From CG2-30-36-16 sp964372115 (GTDB lineage: Bacteria; Bacteroidota; Ignavibacteria; Ignavibacteriales; Ignavibacteriaceae): a stretch of DNA of 64,000 nt. Made by a program: the position numbers and the translations under genes. Below the pieces are notes generated by a model. It had not been told where the DNA came from. It worked only from the letters and a program-made list of their open reading frames with translations, and did no database searches. The DNA lies in NCBI GenBank assembly GCA_964372115.1, contig CAYJPN010000026.1:19572-83571 (forward strand), in the 5' to 3' direction. How positions within the stretch are numbered: position 1 is the first letter of the stretch; every line of letters begins with the position of its first letter. Positions 56,317 to 64,000 of this stretch are shown here, in pieces.

Positions 56317-58614
56317 ATGAAACTTATAACTATTACATGTTTAATATTCGTTTTTACCGCAGCCGCATTTTCGCAGAACAAATATTACCTTACTCCTGAT
56401 GGAAATATTAAAACTGATGTAGAACTTACGAAGTTTTCTTCCAAAGCTCCTTATCAAGAAAAAAATAAAAATTCAGGTGGTCTAAATTCAATTAATTTCT
56501 CGGATACATTATCCTATAGATATTTATTCAATGGCAGCGTATCGGATTTTGGATTTTTTTCCCGTGATATTGCTGTTCAATGGTTTATTGCCCCCGCGTC
56601 CTTTAAAATAAAAAGCATTGCAATATGCCCATATTCAAACCCGGACAATACTCCTGCCGAAATGAAGATCGTAAAACTAAACTGGACAAAATCCCAGTTA
56701 GATACGGCGGGGATTAGAAACTGGGGATATTATCCAGCAGAAAATAACGGCTTTAATAATATAACAGGATTTATAGATAATCCAGATAGAACAGGTGATT
56801 GGATCGATGCCTCCGGCAATAATGTTCCGTCTCCGTTTGCCGAAGATATCTGGAGTAACAATGGCAGCGGCATTCAGTTCACTCCGAATAATCCAACACC
56901 ATTTAATTATGCATATCAGTGGATTTCAACATCTACGCTGTCGATGGAACCTGAGATAGAAGCGGGAGAAATTTTTGGAATCGCAATGACAAACTTAAAT
57001 CCTGATTATACAGATTCACTGAATCATCGCATCGGACTTGCTAGTAATTCTGGTTTCTATACTTTCCCTTTATTTAAATTTTATGCGAACGGACGATTAC
57101 AAACCTCCACCGGAGCGGATAAAGGCTGGTGGACAAGACAATTTACTATCGATATGGCTGTCGAAGTAGAATTATTATCAATCGATCCGTTTTATTCCAT
57201 AACGAACATTACCAGGTTTCTTACTACTATTCATTCTACAGAACCACAAACAATTTTTGCGGATATAGATGACGAAAATCCGGGTCCGGGAGCACCCGGG
57301 TTGCAAAACGTTAATTTAGTTTATCGATTTAAAAATACGCCCGATGAATTTAGAGTGCCAATGACAAGAGTTAATGATGTTCAATGGAAGGGTGAGATAC
57401 CGGGACAAACTTCATTTGCAACAATTATTTATTATATAGAAATTCTGGATGAAGACGGAAATTTTATAATGAGAAGTTGGGACGAATATAGTTACACAAT
57501 TGTGCCGCCATTTCAGCAAAATAAAACACTCGTTGTTTTTAATGGATTCAATTATGTCCCTGACGGTTATCCGCAGGAATATTATTTCGGCACAGGTGAT
57601 TTTGTCAATCAAACCACATATAATTTTAATCATGACGTTTGGGCATTCGGACCATTAACTCAAGAACTTGTTGATAATTATCTAAATATAATTGAAATCT
57701 CCAACTCGGCTGAGGGACCTGAAGTTTACAATGATGACGTTATCAGAGCATGGTTAGCCGCAGCTCCCAACCACAATTACATGCTTGCAGGGCAGGAATG
57801 GCTGGGGAAAAGGTATGACTTTGACGATAAAGATTTTACTTCGGGAGATTTTGAATATGATATTCTCGGTATAACCCATAGTTATAATGATGTAAGTTAT
57901 GCGAATAGTATCGGGCAGAATTTAACTTCAACATTGTTTCCAGTGGACGGCTCTTTATTAACTGATTCCTTGCATGATGCATTTAATCAAAGTACATCAG
58001 ATTCATTACGGTATGATCCTCTCCGCGAATCTCCCGAAAATTCCACTGATAACTGGATTGACGCTTACGATGCTGCAAGTGATGTTATCATAGATATGTT
58101 TGTTGAAACAAGAGGAATTGAAAACGTCTCTGTCATCGATACTCTCCCGACTTTATCTCACAGAACTCTTCCGGCAGGAAATAAAATTGCTTTCTTCGGA
58201 TACGATCCATTATATGTAAATTCATCTGCTCCTTATGTGTGGTGGGGATTTCATAACTATGCACCGCAGGTTCAAGTACTTCATTGGTTTGATGTTATAA
58301 ATTCAATTGAAGATGAGAAGCCAACAATTATTCCTGAAAACTTTAGTTTAGAACAAAACTATCCGAATCCATTTAATCCGGCGACCACAATTAGTTTTAA
58401 TCTGCCGGTTGAATCAAAAGTTACATTAAAGATTTTTGATCTTCTCGGACAGGAAATAAAAACGTTAATTGATAATTCACTCACTGCCGGTAATCATCAA
58501 GTTAAATTTAATGCCGATGAGTTGAACAGCGGAATTTATTTTTACCAAATATATGCTGCAGGAATCGATGGTCAAGAATTTAAATCAGTGAAAAAAATGC
58601 TTTTAATCAAATAA
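56317..58614 (+). CDS. Tandem T9SS cargo, copy 2
   Basis: 765 residues, same domain order as copy 1. The N-terminal half is clearly divergent in sequence from copy 1 (many substitutions, conserved LNWTKSQLDTAGIRNWGYY and TGADKGWWTR). Bases 57535-58364 are identical to copy 1 and almost identical to copy 3; then the sorting domain diverges again slightly. The leader aaagaagggtaaaATGAAA and signal peptide are repeated nearly exactly in copy 3. Spacing between matching points is 2315 bases for copy 1 to 2 and for copy 2 to 3. Confidence 0.8.
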   Translation: MKLITITCLIFVFTAAAFSQNKYYLTPDGNIKTDVELTKFSSKAPYQEKNKNSGGLNSINFSDTLSYRYLFNGSVSDFGFFSRDIAVQWFIAPASFKIKSIAICPYSNPDNTPAEMKIVKLNWTKSQLDTAGIRNWGYYPAENNGFNNITGFIDNPDRTGDWIDASGNNVPSPFAEDIWSNNGSGIQFTPNNPTPFNYAYQWISTSTLSMEPEIEAGEIFGIAMTNLNPDYTDSLNHRIGLASNSGFYTFPLFKFYANGRLQTSTGADKGWWTRQFTIDMAVEVELLSIDPFYSITNITRFLTTIHSTEPQTIFADIDDENPGPGAPGLQNVNLVYRFKNTPDEFRVPMTRVNDVQWKGEIPGQTSFATIIYYIEILDEDGNFIMRSWDEYSYTIVPPFQQNKTLVVFNGFNYVPDGYPQEYYFGTGDFVNQTTYNFNHDVWAFGPLTQELVDNYLNIIEISNSAEGPEVYNDDVIRAWLAAAPNHNYMLAGQEWLGKRYDFDDKDFTSGDFEYDILGITHSYNDVSYANSIGQNLTSTLFPVDGSLLTDSLHDAFNQSTSDSLRYDPLRESPENSTDNWIDAYDAASDVIIDMFVETRGIENVSVIDTLPTLSHRTLPAGNKIAFFGYDPLYVNSSAPYVWWGFHNYAPQVQVLHWFDVINSIEDEKPTIIPENFSLEQNYPNPFNPATTISFNLPVESKVTLKIFDLLGQEIKTLIDNSLTAGNHQVKFNADELNSGIYFYQIYAAGIDGQEFKSVKKMLLIK

Positions 58615-58631
58615 ATTTAAAGAAGGGTAAA

Positions 58632-60914
58632 ATGAAACTTATAACTATTACATGTTTAATATTCGTTTTTACTGTAGCCGCATTTGCACAAAACAAATAC
58701 TACCTTACTCCAGATGGAAATGTTAGAACGGAAACTGAACTTAAGAAAATTATTTCTAAAGCTTATTCTAAAGAAAAAAATATAAAATCAGGTAGTGAAA
58801 ATTCAAATAATTTAATTCCGGACACATTATCCTACAGAGATTTATTTCCATCAACTCCGATTTCGAATTATGGAATATTTTCCAAGCAGATTGCTGTTCA
58901 ATGGTTTGTTGCACCCACAGATATAAGCATTAAAAGTATCGCAATTTGCCCATATGCAAATCCGGATAATGCACCTGCAGAAATTAAGATTGTAAAACTG
59001 AACTGGACAAAATCCCAGTTAGATACGGCGGGGATTAGAAACTGGGGATATTATCCTGCAGAAAATAACGGCTTTAATAATATTACTGGATTTTTAGATA
59101 ATTCTGATAGAACCGGTGAATGGGTAGATATTTCCGGCAGCAATGTTCCTTCGCCATTTGGTGAAGATATCTGGAGTGATGGAGGTATGGGAGCTTCAAT
59201 CACACCAATTAATCCTTCCTCATTCAATAAGGAATATCAGTGGATATCGATGGATATATTATCATTTGAACCGGTTTTAGAAGCTGGTGAAGTTTTTGCC
59301 GTAGTGATGACTAATATCAATGTTGATTATACAGATTCAGTTAATCATCGAATTGGACTTTTTTCAGGTGATGCAAATTTACCACCGGCTTTCAAGTTTT
59401 ATCCAAATGGAAGATATCAAACTTCTACCGGTGCTGATAAAGGATGGTGGACTGTTGATATAACATTCGATATGGCTGTGGAAGTACAACTTCTTCCGAT
59501 TGATGAATTTTATGAAATTACAAATATTACAAATATACAATGGACTATTTCTACAGATCCACAGACTATCTATGCTGATATAGATGACTGGAATCCGGGT
59601 CCCGGGGCACTCAATTTACAAAACGTTAATTTAGTTTATCGAATGAATGATGATCCGACTTTATTTAGAATTCCAATGACGAGAGAAAATGAAATTAAAT
59701 GGAAAGGGGATATTTCGGGACAATCACCTGGCACTACCGTCACTTACTATATAGAAATTCGTGATACAAATGGTAATCTTATACAGAGAACTTTGGAAGA
59801 ATATAAATATGCAATTTTTCAACCCAACCCGCAAAACAAAACTTTATTAGTTTTTAATGGATTTGATTTTGAGACGGACGGTTATCCGCAGGAATATTAT
59901 TTCGGCACAGGTGATTTTGTAAATCAAACCACATATAATTTTAATCATGACGTTTGGGCATTCGGACCATTAACTCAAGAACTTGTTGATAATTATCTAA
60001 ATATAATTGAAATCTCCAACTCGGCTGAGGGACCTGAAGTTTACAATGATGACGTTATCAGAGCATGGTTAGCCGCAGCTCCCAACCACAATTACATGCT
60101 TGCAGGGCAGGAATGGCTGGGGAAAAGGTATGACTTTGACGATAAAGATTTTACTTCGGGAGATTTTGAATATGATATTCTCGGTATAACCCATAGTTAT
60201 AATGATGTAAGTTATGCGAATAGTATCGGGCAGAATTTAACTTCAACATTGTTTCCAGTGGACGGCTCTTTATTAACTGATTCCTTGCATGATGCATTTA
60301 ATCAAAGTACATCAGATTCATTACGGTATGATCCTCTCCGCGAATCTCCCGAAAATTCCACTGATAACTGGATTGACGCTTACGATGCTGCAAGTGATGT
60401 TATCATAGATATGTTTGTTGAAACAAGAGGAATTGAAAACGTCTCTGTCATCGATACTCTCCCGACTTTATCTCACAGAACTCTTCCGGCAGGAAATAAA
60501 ATTGCTTTCTTCGGATACGATCCATTATATGTAAATTCATCTGCTCCTTATGTGTGGTGGGGATTTCATAACTATGCACCGCAGGTTCAAGTACTTCATT
60601 GGTTTGATGTTATAAATTCAATTGAAGATGAGAAGCCAACAATTATTCCTGAAAACTTTAGTTTAGAACAAAACTATCCTAATCCATTTAATCCAAGCAC
60701 CACTATACGATTTGAATTACCACAAAAAGAACGGGTAGTGATCCGGGTATATAATGGATTGGGTCAAAAAGTTGAAGATATAATTAACTCAGAATATGAA
60801 GCGGGATATTATGAGGTTAATTGGAATGCCGGAAATTATTCTTCAGGAGTTTACATTTGTCATATAATTGCCGGTGAGTTTAAGGCAACTAAAAAAATGC
60901 TTTTCATAAAATAA
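58632..60914 (+). CDS. Tandem T9SS cargo, copy 3
   Basis: 760 residues, same architecture. Starts 17 bases after copy 2 with the same leader. N-terminal half diverged from copies 1 and 2. The constant block runs from about 59877 to 60694, with one visible difference from copy 1 (gtaaat for gtcaat). The sorting domain after NYPNPFNP is a different version (FELPQKERVVIRVYNGLGQK, ending TKKMLFIK) from that of copies 1 and 2, so this gene is mosaic at both ends. Function unknown. Confidence 0.8.
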   Translation: MKLITITCLIFVFTVAAFAQNKYYLTPDGNVRTETELKKIISKAYSKEKNIKSGSENSNNLIPDTLSYRDLFPSTPISNYGIFSKQIAVQWFVAPTDISIKSIAICPYANPDNAPAEIKIVKLNWTKSQLDTAGIRNWGYYPAENNGFNNITGFLDNSDRTGEWVDISGSNVPSPFGEDIWSDGGMGASITPINPSSFNKEYQWISMDILSFEPVLEAGEVFAVVMTNINVDYTDSVNHRIGLFSGDANLPPAFKFYPNGRYQTSTGADKGWWTVDITFDMAVEVQLLPIDEFYEITNITNIQWTISTDPQTIYADIDDWNPGPGALNLQNVNLVYRMNDDPTLFRIPMTRENEIKWKGDISGQSPGTTVTYYIEIRDTNGNLIQRTLEEYKYAIFQPNPQNKTLLVFNGFDFETDGYPQEYYFGTGDFVNQTTYNFNHDVWAFGPLTQELVDNYLNIIEISNSAEGPEVYNDDVIRAWLAAAPNHNYMLAGQEWLGKRYDFDDKDFTSGDFEYDILGITHSYNDVSYANSIGQNLTSTLFPVDGSLLTDSLHDAFNQSTSDSLRYDPLRESPENSTDNWIDAYDAASDVIIDMFVETRGIENVSVIDTLPTLSHRTLPAGNKIAFFGYDPLYVNSSAPYVWWGFHNYAPQVQVLHWFDVINSIEDEKPTIIPENFSLEQNYPNPFNPSTTIRFELPQKERVVIRVYNGLGQKVEDIINSEYEAGYYEVNWNAGNYSSGVYICHIIAGEFKATKKMLFIK

Positions 60915-60933
60915 ATTAATCAGGGGGTTCGCT

Positions 60934-61106
60934 ATGAAACTTGTAACTTTTACTTTATTAATATGTGTTTTTACATTTGCATTATTTGCACAAAATGAAT
61001 ATTACCTAACACCAGATGGCAGCTTGAGAACTCAAATTGAAGTTAAGCGAATCAATCGAGAAAATTCCTATGAAGGGAAAAAATCCAAATTGGATAGTAA
61101 AACTTT
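60934..61106 (+). pseudogene. Truncated fourth copy of the tandem cargo
   Basis: The leader and first ~57 codons match copy 1 closely (same ttaatcag.gggttcgctATG leader, MKLVTFTLLICVFTF signal, YYLTPDGSLRTQIEVKRINREN). Homology stops at about 61106, after DSKTF, where sequence from an unrelated minus-strand gene begins. The plus frame runs on 14 codons to a stop at 61147-61149. It is a breakpoint relic, not a functional cargo. Confidence 0.75.
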
Positions 61107-61404
61107 TAGCTCCACTCTTATCTCATCTTCATCTATTTTAAATGAATAAATGTATTTTTGAGATTTATCGATTTCTTTTGCGTAAGTAATGGCTAATTTA
61201 TATTCCCCTTCATAAAGCATATAATTGGATGAGAAACTATCATTGTCTTTGGTATCGAAGTTAAAAATAGAATTAGAAGTAGACTCAAGTGTAAAATAAT
61301 TTTTTGTTCAATTTGTGTTCCTTTCCTTCCAGAACAAAAGTTAAGTGTATCTGTCCAAAGGATATTACGCTTAATGATAATATTAAGAATGCTTTTATTT
61401 CCAT
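61105..61404 (-). pseudogene. Broken small secreted protein gene
   Basis: From an ATG at 61404 this strand encodes a signal peptide (MEIKAFLILSLSVISFGQ) and IHLTFVLEGKEHKLNKKLFY, then a frameshift (stop at 61285-61287). The next frame carries on with coherent sequence: LESTSNSIFNFDTKDND, NYMLYEGEYKLAITYAKEI and YIYSFKIDEDEIRVELK, up to the junction with the truncated cargo copy. Both the frameshift and the missing 3' end disable it. A longer start at 61467 lies in the flanking repeat and is rejected. No family recognised. Confidence 0.55.
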
Positions 61405-61422
61405 TTTTACTTGCTTAGTAGC

Positions 61423-61638
61423 TAACGACGTGTTATCCGTCAAATTCGGACAAGTTGTTAATCTCAACTCCGCAGTTAATTTTATTTTAAAGATTTCCTT
61501 CTACTTTTTAGATGCGCAAAAAGGAAGGGCTTAGTCCATCCATTAGACCCCGTTTCTTTGCGGGGACACTGAATTATACCTCAGCGCAGTTTACCCCTTT
61601 TTTTTACGGGGCTTGGTATCAATCCTAGTAACGTTATA
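61423..61638. repeat. Left copy of a ~216-bp direct repeat (cassette boundary)
   Basis: Begins taacgacgtgttatccgtc and ends agtaacgttatagg. Nearly identical to 62522-62738. Contains internal hairpins (accccg...cgggg). The repeat ends carry TAACG and CGTTA, a possible recombination core. Longer than a usual attC site; the integron reading is inference. It contains no gene and fills, with short flanks, the gap up to 61648. Confidence 0.7.
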
Positions 61639-61648
61639 GGTAAAAACA

Positions 61649-62497
61649 TCACTTTAAATAACCCAATGATCTTAAAAAATTATCAGCTTTTTCATATGCC
61701 TTTGCTTGAACTTTTGGATCTGGATTTGGGAATCCATCATCTGATTCTGTTGACGGTGTAAAAAGATGTCCAACGCCATCAAATATTATTAGTTCACAAA
61801 CGTTTCCATTTATTTTCATTTTGTTTGCAAAACTTTCAACGCCAATTAATGGTGTAACTGTATCATCTCTACCATGAAGAATAATTGTAGGCGGTAATCC
61901 ATGTTTTATATTTTCATCTGGGGATACTTTCTTCACTTCCATTTTATTTAGTAGTAACTTCCTAAACCAATTATCTTTTTCTAAAGACACTGCTGGTGAA
62001 ACTAATATTAGTGCATTTGGAATTGAACTATCCGGAGTATTTAAATCAGGAAATATTGCCGCTGATGCGACTAAATGGGCGCCCGCTGACCAGCCATATC
62101 CAACTAACTTATTTGGATCAATTTTTAATAGTTTTTTATTTGACCTAATCCATTTTATTATATCTCGTGCATCTTCCATTGCATCAATTGGCGTAATCTT
62201 TTTTTGATCGGAAAGCCGATATTGTGCGGCAATTGCTACAAATCCAAGTTTTGCAAAATGATTGGCTCTACCAAAAGACCATGAAGCTTCACCGGATACC
62301 CAACCGCCTCCATGGAAAATTACGATGGCGGGAAGATTATTACTGTTTTTTAGACTATCCAATGTGAATACATATGCCTTTAGAACAATGCTGTCTTTTG
62401 TTGAATAGGCAAATTCTTGATCGATTATTTTCTGTGCATAAGACTGTGTTAGCATACATAATATGCAATGTATCAATAGTGCTTTCCAAACTTTCAT
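61649..62497 (-). CDS. Secreted alpha/beta-hydrolase (BD-FAE/carboxylesterase type)
   Basis: 282 residues from the ATG at 62497, which has an AAGGAG ribosome-binding site and a signal peptide (MKVWKALLIHCILCMLTQSYAQ). A start at 62566 would read from the flanking repeat and is rejected. Oxyanion motif HGGGW (~60), nucleophile Ser in GYGWSAGAH (~135), acidic residue in HGRDDTVTP and catalytic His in GVGHLF make a complete catalytic triad. Similar enzymes deacetylate or de-esterify sugars. The gene sits alone between two direct repeats in opposite orientation to the cargo array, suggesting a mobile gene cassette. Confidence 0.85.
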   Translation of the reverse strand: MKVWKALLIHCILCMLTQSYAQKIIDQEFAYSTKDSIVLKAYVFTLDSLKNSNNLPAIVIFHGGGWVSGEASWSFGRANHFAKLGFVAIAAQYRLSDQKKITPIDAMEDARDIIKWIRSNKKLLKIDPNKLVGYGWSAGAHLVASAAIFPDLNTPDSSIPNALILVSPAVSLEKDNWFRKLLLNKMEVKKVSPDENIKHGLPPTIILHGRDDTVTPLIGVESFANKMKINGNVCELIIFDGVGHLFTPSTESDDGFPNPDPKVQAKAYEKADNFLRSLGYLK

Positions 62498-62521
62498 GTG
62501 ACTCCTTTTTAATATACAGTA

Positions 62522-62738
62522 TAACGGCGTGTTATCCGTCAAATTCGGACAAGTTGTTAATCTCAACTCCGCAGTTAATTTTATTTTAAAGATTTCCTTC
62601 TACTTTTTAGATGCGCAAAAAGGAAGGGTTTAGTCCATCCATTGGACCCCCGTTTCTTTGCGGGGACACTGAATTATACCTCAGCGCAGTTTACCTCGCT
62701 ATTTTTTGGGGGGTCGGTATTAATGCTTGTAACGCTAA
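62522..62738. repeat. Right copy of the ~216-bp direct repeat
   Basis: Begins taacggcgtgttatccgtc, ends gcttgtaacgctaaac. Matches the left copy almost base for base through rattcggacaagttgtta-type core and the ccccgtttctttgcgggg hairpin, diverging in the last ~35 bases. Together the copies bracket the esterase gene. Confidence 0.7.
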
Positions 62739-62758
62739 ACTCCGCTTTGTAAAATATC

Positions 62759-62998
62759 TTATTTGTCTAAATCATCAGGTTCAACATCAGCAATTTTCCC
62801 TATTGCTGTATGAAATTTTGCCCTACTGGCTCTCTTTGCTCTTTCTTTATTTAATCTTCTGTCATTAATGCAGATATTTTTTCTGCCGGTGCTGACGATA
62901 CTAATTGATTTATTGAAGTATTTTCTTTCTTTGCTAATGCTCTCGCTTTTTTGTGCAATGATTCCGGTAATCTCAAACTTATTGTGCTCCTATCTTTT
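62759..62998 (-). pseudogene. Frameshifted RHH antitoxin remnant
   Basis: Frame 1 reads KDRSTISLRLPESLHKKAR, ALAKKENTSINQLVSSAPAE and KISALMTED then a stop (62851-62853); a missing T shifts to LNKERAKRASRAKF...IADVEPDDLDK with a stop at 62759-62761. The ISLRLPESLH..A..LAKKEN.S.NQ pattern is that of Arc/HicB-type ribbon-helix-helix antitoxins. It overlaps the end of a PIN-toxin remnant. Decayed by at least one frameshift. Confidence 0.55.
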
Positions 62999-63115
62999 CT
63001 CCAATTCTTTTCAAAAATTCCTTCGGTGTAAGTGTCTTTATATTGAATTTATCAGTTCCCTCGAAGTCCTTTTTATTAACGGATGGCGGTATGCCCAGTA
63101 AGGGATTGCGGGCGA
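62979..63115 (-). pseudogene. C-terminal remnant of a PIN-domain toxin
   Basis: About 45 codons ending at 62979-62981: NPLLGIPPSVNKKDFEGTDK, then FNIKTLTPKEFLKRIGEKIG. The TPKEFLK ending is usual for PIN-family toxins of the kind paired with RHH antitoxins. The frame is closed by a stop just upstream, inside the inverted repeat at 63078-63205, so only the 3' end is left. Confidence 0.4.
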
Positions 63116-63205
63116 TTTCCTATCAAGTTACACGAAAAGTTGAAGCGGGCTACAACCCTTCGCATACCACTGAAACCCTTATTGGCTATACCGCGTGTTG
63201 TGCGT
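63078..63205. repeat. attC-like imperfect inverted repeat (~128 bp)
   Basis: Left arm gcggtatgcccagtaaggg (63086-63104) and right arm cccttattggctataccgc (63176-63194) pair at 16 of 19 positions. The ends read attaacgg and gtgttgtgc. Size and geometry fit an attC-type site at the end of a gene cassette, in front of the GNAT gene. Confidence 0.45.
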
Positions 63206-63212
63206 TCGTGCT

Positions 63213-63899
63213 TTATTTTGTTTTAAAATTAATCATTTTGTATCTGCTTACAAATCCACTTTTTTCGATAATTTTTTGTGATGCCAAATTGTCAATTGCA
63301 CATCCACAACTTGGTTTCTTATTGTTCTTAATCGCAAACTCTCTCAGGTTTAATATAATTTGAGAACCTATAGATTTCCCTCTTTTTAAAGGATTAACCC
63401 AAACTCCCAAATCGCAAAAATCCCAATCCGAATTTGTCCTTATTATCATTCCGCATCCAATAAATTCATCGTTTTTATAAAATTCGAAAACATTTTCGTT
63501 CTTAATAAAATTCGTTAATTGGTCTTCTGTTTCAAAAAGCTCTTTTATTGAGTCATCTTGTTTTTTTAATAATCCAATCGAGGAAAGGTCAGCCTTAATC
63601 ATCTTTATTCCTGAATCAAGTATAACCAATGGCTCAACATAATCACGATACAATACTCCTATTACTGAATATGTAAACGAACTTAACAGACAATTACTCA
63701 GCAATAAAGAATCAAACGACTTACAGTATATCTCAGTAACAGATAAGTCATTTAATATTTGTCTGAAGATTTTATTACTGCTGGATATATACTTATTTTC
63801 TACATAAAACTCGATTAAAATATTTTCAGTGTTTAATAGTGCATATCCTATCTCTTTGTCCTCTATTTGAAGAAGATAACAATCAGAATCATTTACCAT
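63213..63899 (-). CDS. GNAT-family N-acetyltransferase
   Basis: 228 residues. The C-terminal half (~120-228) is a GNAT fold: DLGVWVNPLKRGKSIGSQII (acetyl-CoA loop with RGKSIG) and IDNLASQKIIEKSGFVSR. The first half resembles a diverged second GNAT-like domain. Plausible coding sequence continues upstream of the ATG in the same frame (NSLPEFQELFIEL) to a TGA at about 63950, so the true start may be lost. Substrate unknown. Confidence 0.65.
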   Translation of the reverse strand: MVNDSDCYLLQIEDKEIGYALLNTENILIEFYVENKYISSSNKIFRQILNDLSVTEIYCKSFDSLLLSNCLLSSFTYSVIGVLYRDYVEPLVILDSGIKMIKADLSSIGLLKKQDDSIKELFETEDQLTNFIKNENVFEFYKNDEFIGCGMIIRTNSDWDFCDLGVWVNPLKRGKSIGSQIILNLREFAIKNNKKPSCGCAIDNLASQKIIEKSGFVSRYKMINFKTK

Positions 63900-63942
63900 T
63901 AACTCTATGAATAACTCTTGAAATTCAGGTAATGAGTTTAAA

Positions 63943-64000
63943 TAATGTCAACAACCACATAATTCCCCACCTTCAGGTTCACAAGATTCCCCACCTTAAT
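63943..64000. repeat. Possible insertion-sequence end with direct repeats
   Basis: attccccacctt occurs twice (about 63971-63982 and 63987-63998), with tgtcaacaaccaca to the left. Repeated GGTGGGGAAT-type sequences next to a TGT end recall IS21-family ends in Bacteroidota (from memory, not checked). The element would continue off the right edge. Confidence 0.3.

Noticed and set aside
61285..61467. Sixty-codon minus-strand gene with an N-terminus shared with the esterase frame
   Set aside because: The shared first residues come from the direct repeat; the real start is the signal peptide ATG at 61404 and the frame is shifted.
63043..63363. Plus-strand open frame of about 106 codons
   Set aside because: It runs through the attC-like inverted repeat and the end of the GNAT gene and has no start signal or family resemblance.

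Overview
The window looks like chromosome of an Ignavibacteria-type bacterium (Bacteroidota/Chlorobi group). The DNA is AT-rich. About ten secreted proteins end in a type IX secretion (T9SS) type A sorting domain carrying the NYPNPFNP motif that is very common in Ignavibacteria. There are two-component sensors with Reg_prop/Y_Y_Y periplasmic parts, a TonB-dependent receptor with a carboxypeptidase-regulatory-like N-terminus, and PorV-like barrels. I see no rRNA, tRNA or CRISPR array, and no core T9SS machinery gene in these 64 kb.

Layout. 1-4.6 kb (+): tail of a membrane methyltransferase, a PpiC prolyl isomerase, hslV-hslU. 4.6-16.1 kb (-): Reg_prop sensor kinase, LuxR-type regulator, lone receiver, a MACPF-MABP lipoprotein, a receiver-domain fragment and an 1824-residue T9SS cargo, possibly one sensory/surface unit. 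16.2-20.4 kb: a degraded accessory patch with remnants of a DUF1016 (YhcG) nuclease, a HigBA toxin-antitoxin pair and a tyrosine recombinase, plus attC-like and palindromic repeats. Embedded in it is an intact set of secreted truncated globin, cupin and an unusual AraC regulator. 20.4-36.7 kb (mostly -): two T9SS cargos, a 1474-residue hybrid kinase/AraC protein, a GHL10 glycosidase-like cargo, aroK-aroB, a CDF-like membrane protein, a tricorn-like protease, a MITE-like repeat and a TerB-like protein. 36.9-47.8 kb (+): secreted M14 peptidase, then T9SS cargo, TonB receptor, cargo, PorV-like protein and two small barrels. 47.9-54 kb (+): DinB-like protein, two tandem GHL10 proteins, a homologue of the cyanobacterial fluorescence recovery protein (FRP), and an AGE-like cargo. 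54-61.1 kb (+): three tandem ~765-residue T9SS cargos sharing an almost invariant ~0.8-kb block, plus a truncated fourth copy. 61.1-64 kb (-): cassette-like region with an esterase between ~216-bp direct repeats, PIN/RHH toxin-antitoxin remnants, an attC-like inverted repeat and a GNAT protein with a disturbed 5' end.

Working together: most genes serve the cell envelope, namely sensing (propeller kinases), outer-membrane uptake (TonB/PorV block), and surface enzymes and adhesins exported by T9SS. The least expected signals are the mosaic tandem cargo array, palindromic elements inserted in frame in T9SS cargos at equivalent places, the FRP homologue, the MACPF-MABP gene beside receiver genes, and two decayed integron-like gene graveyards whose contents are only visible when frameshifts are read through.
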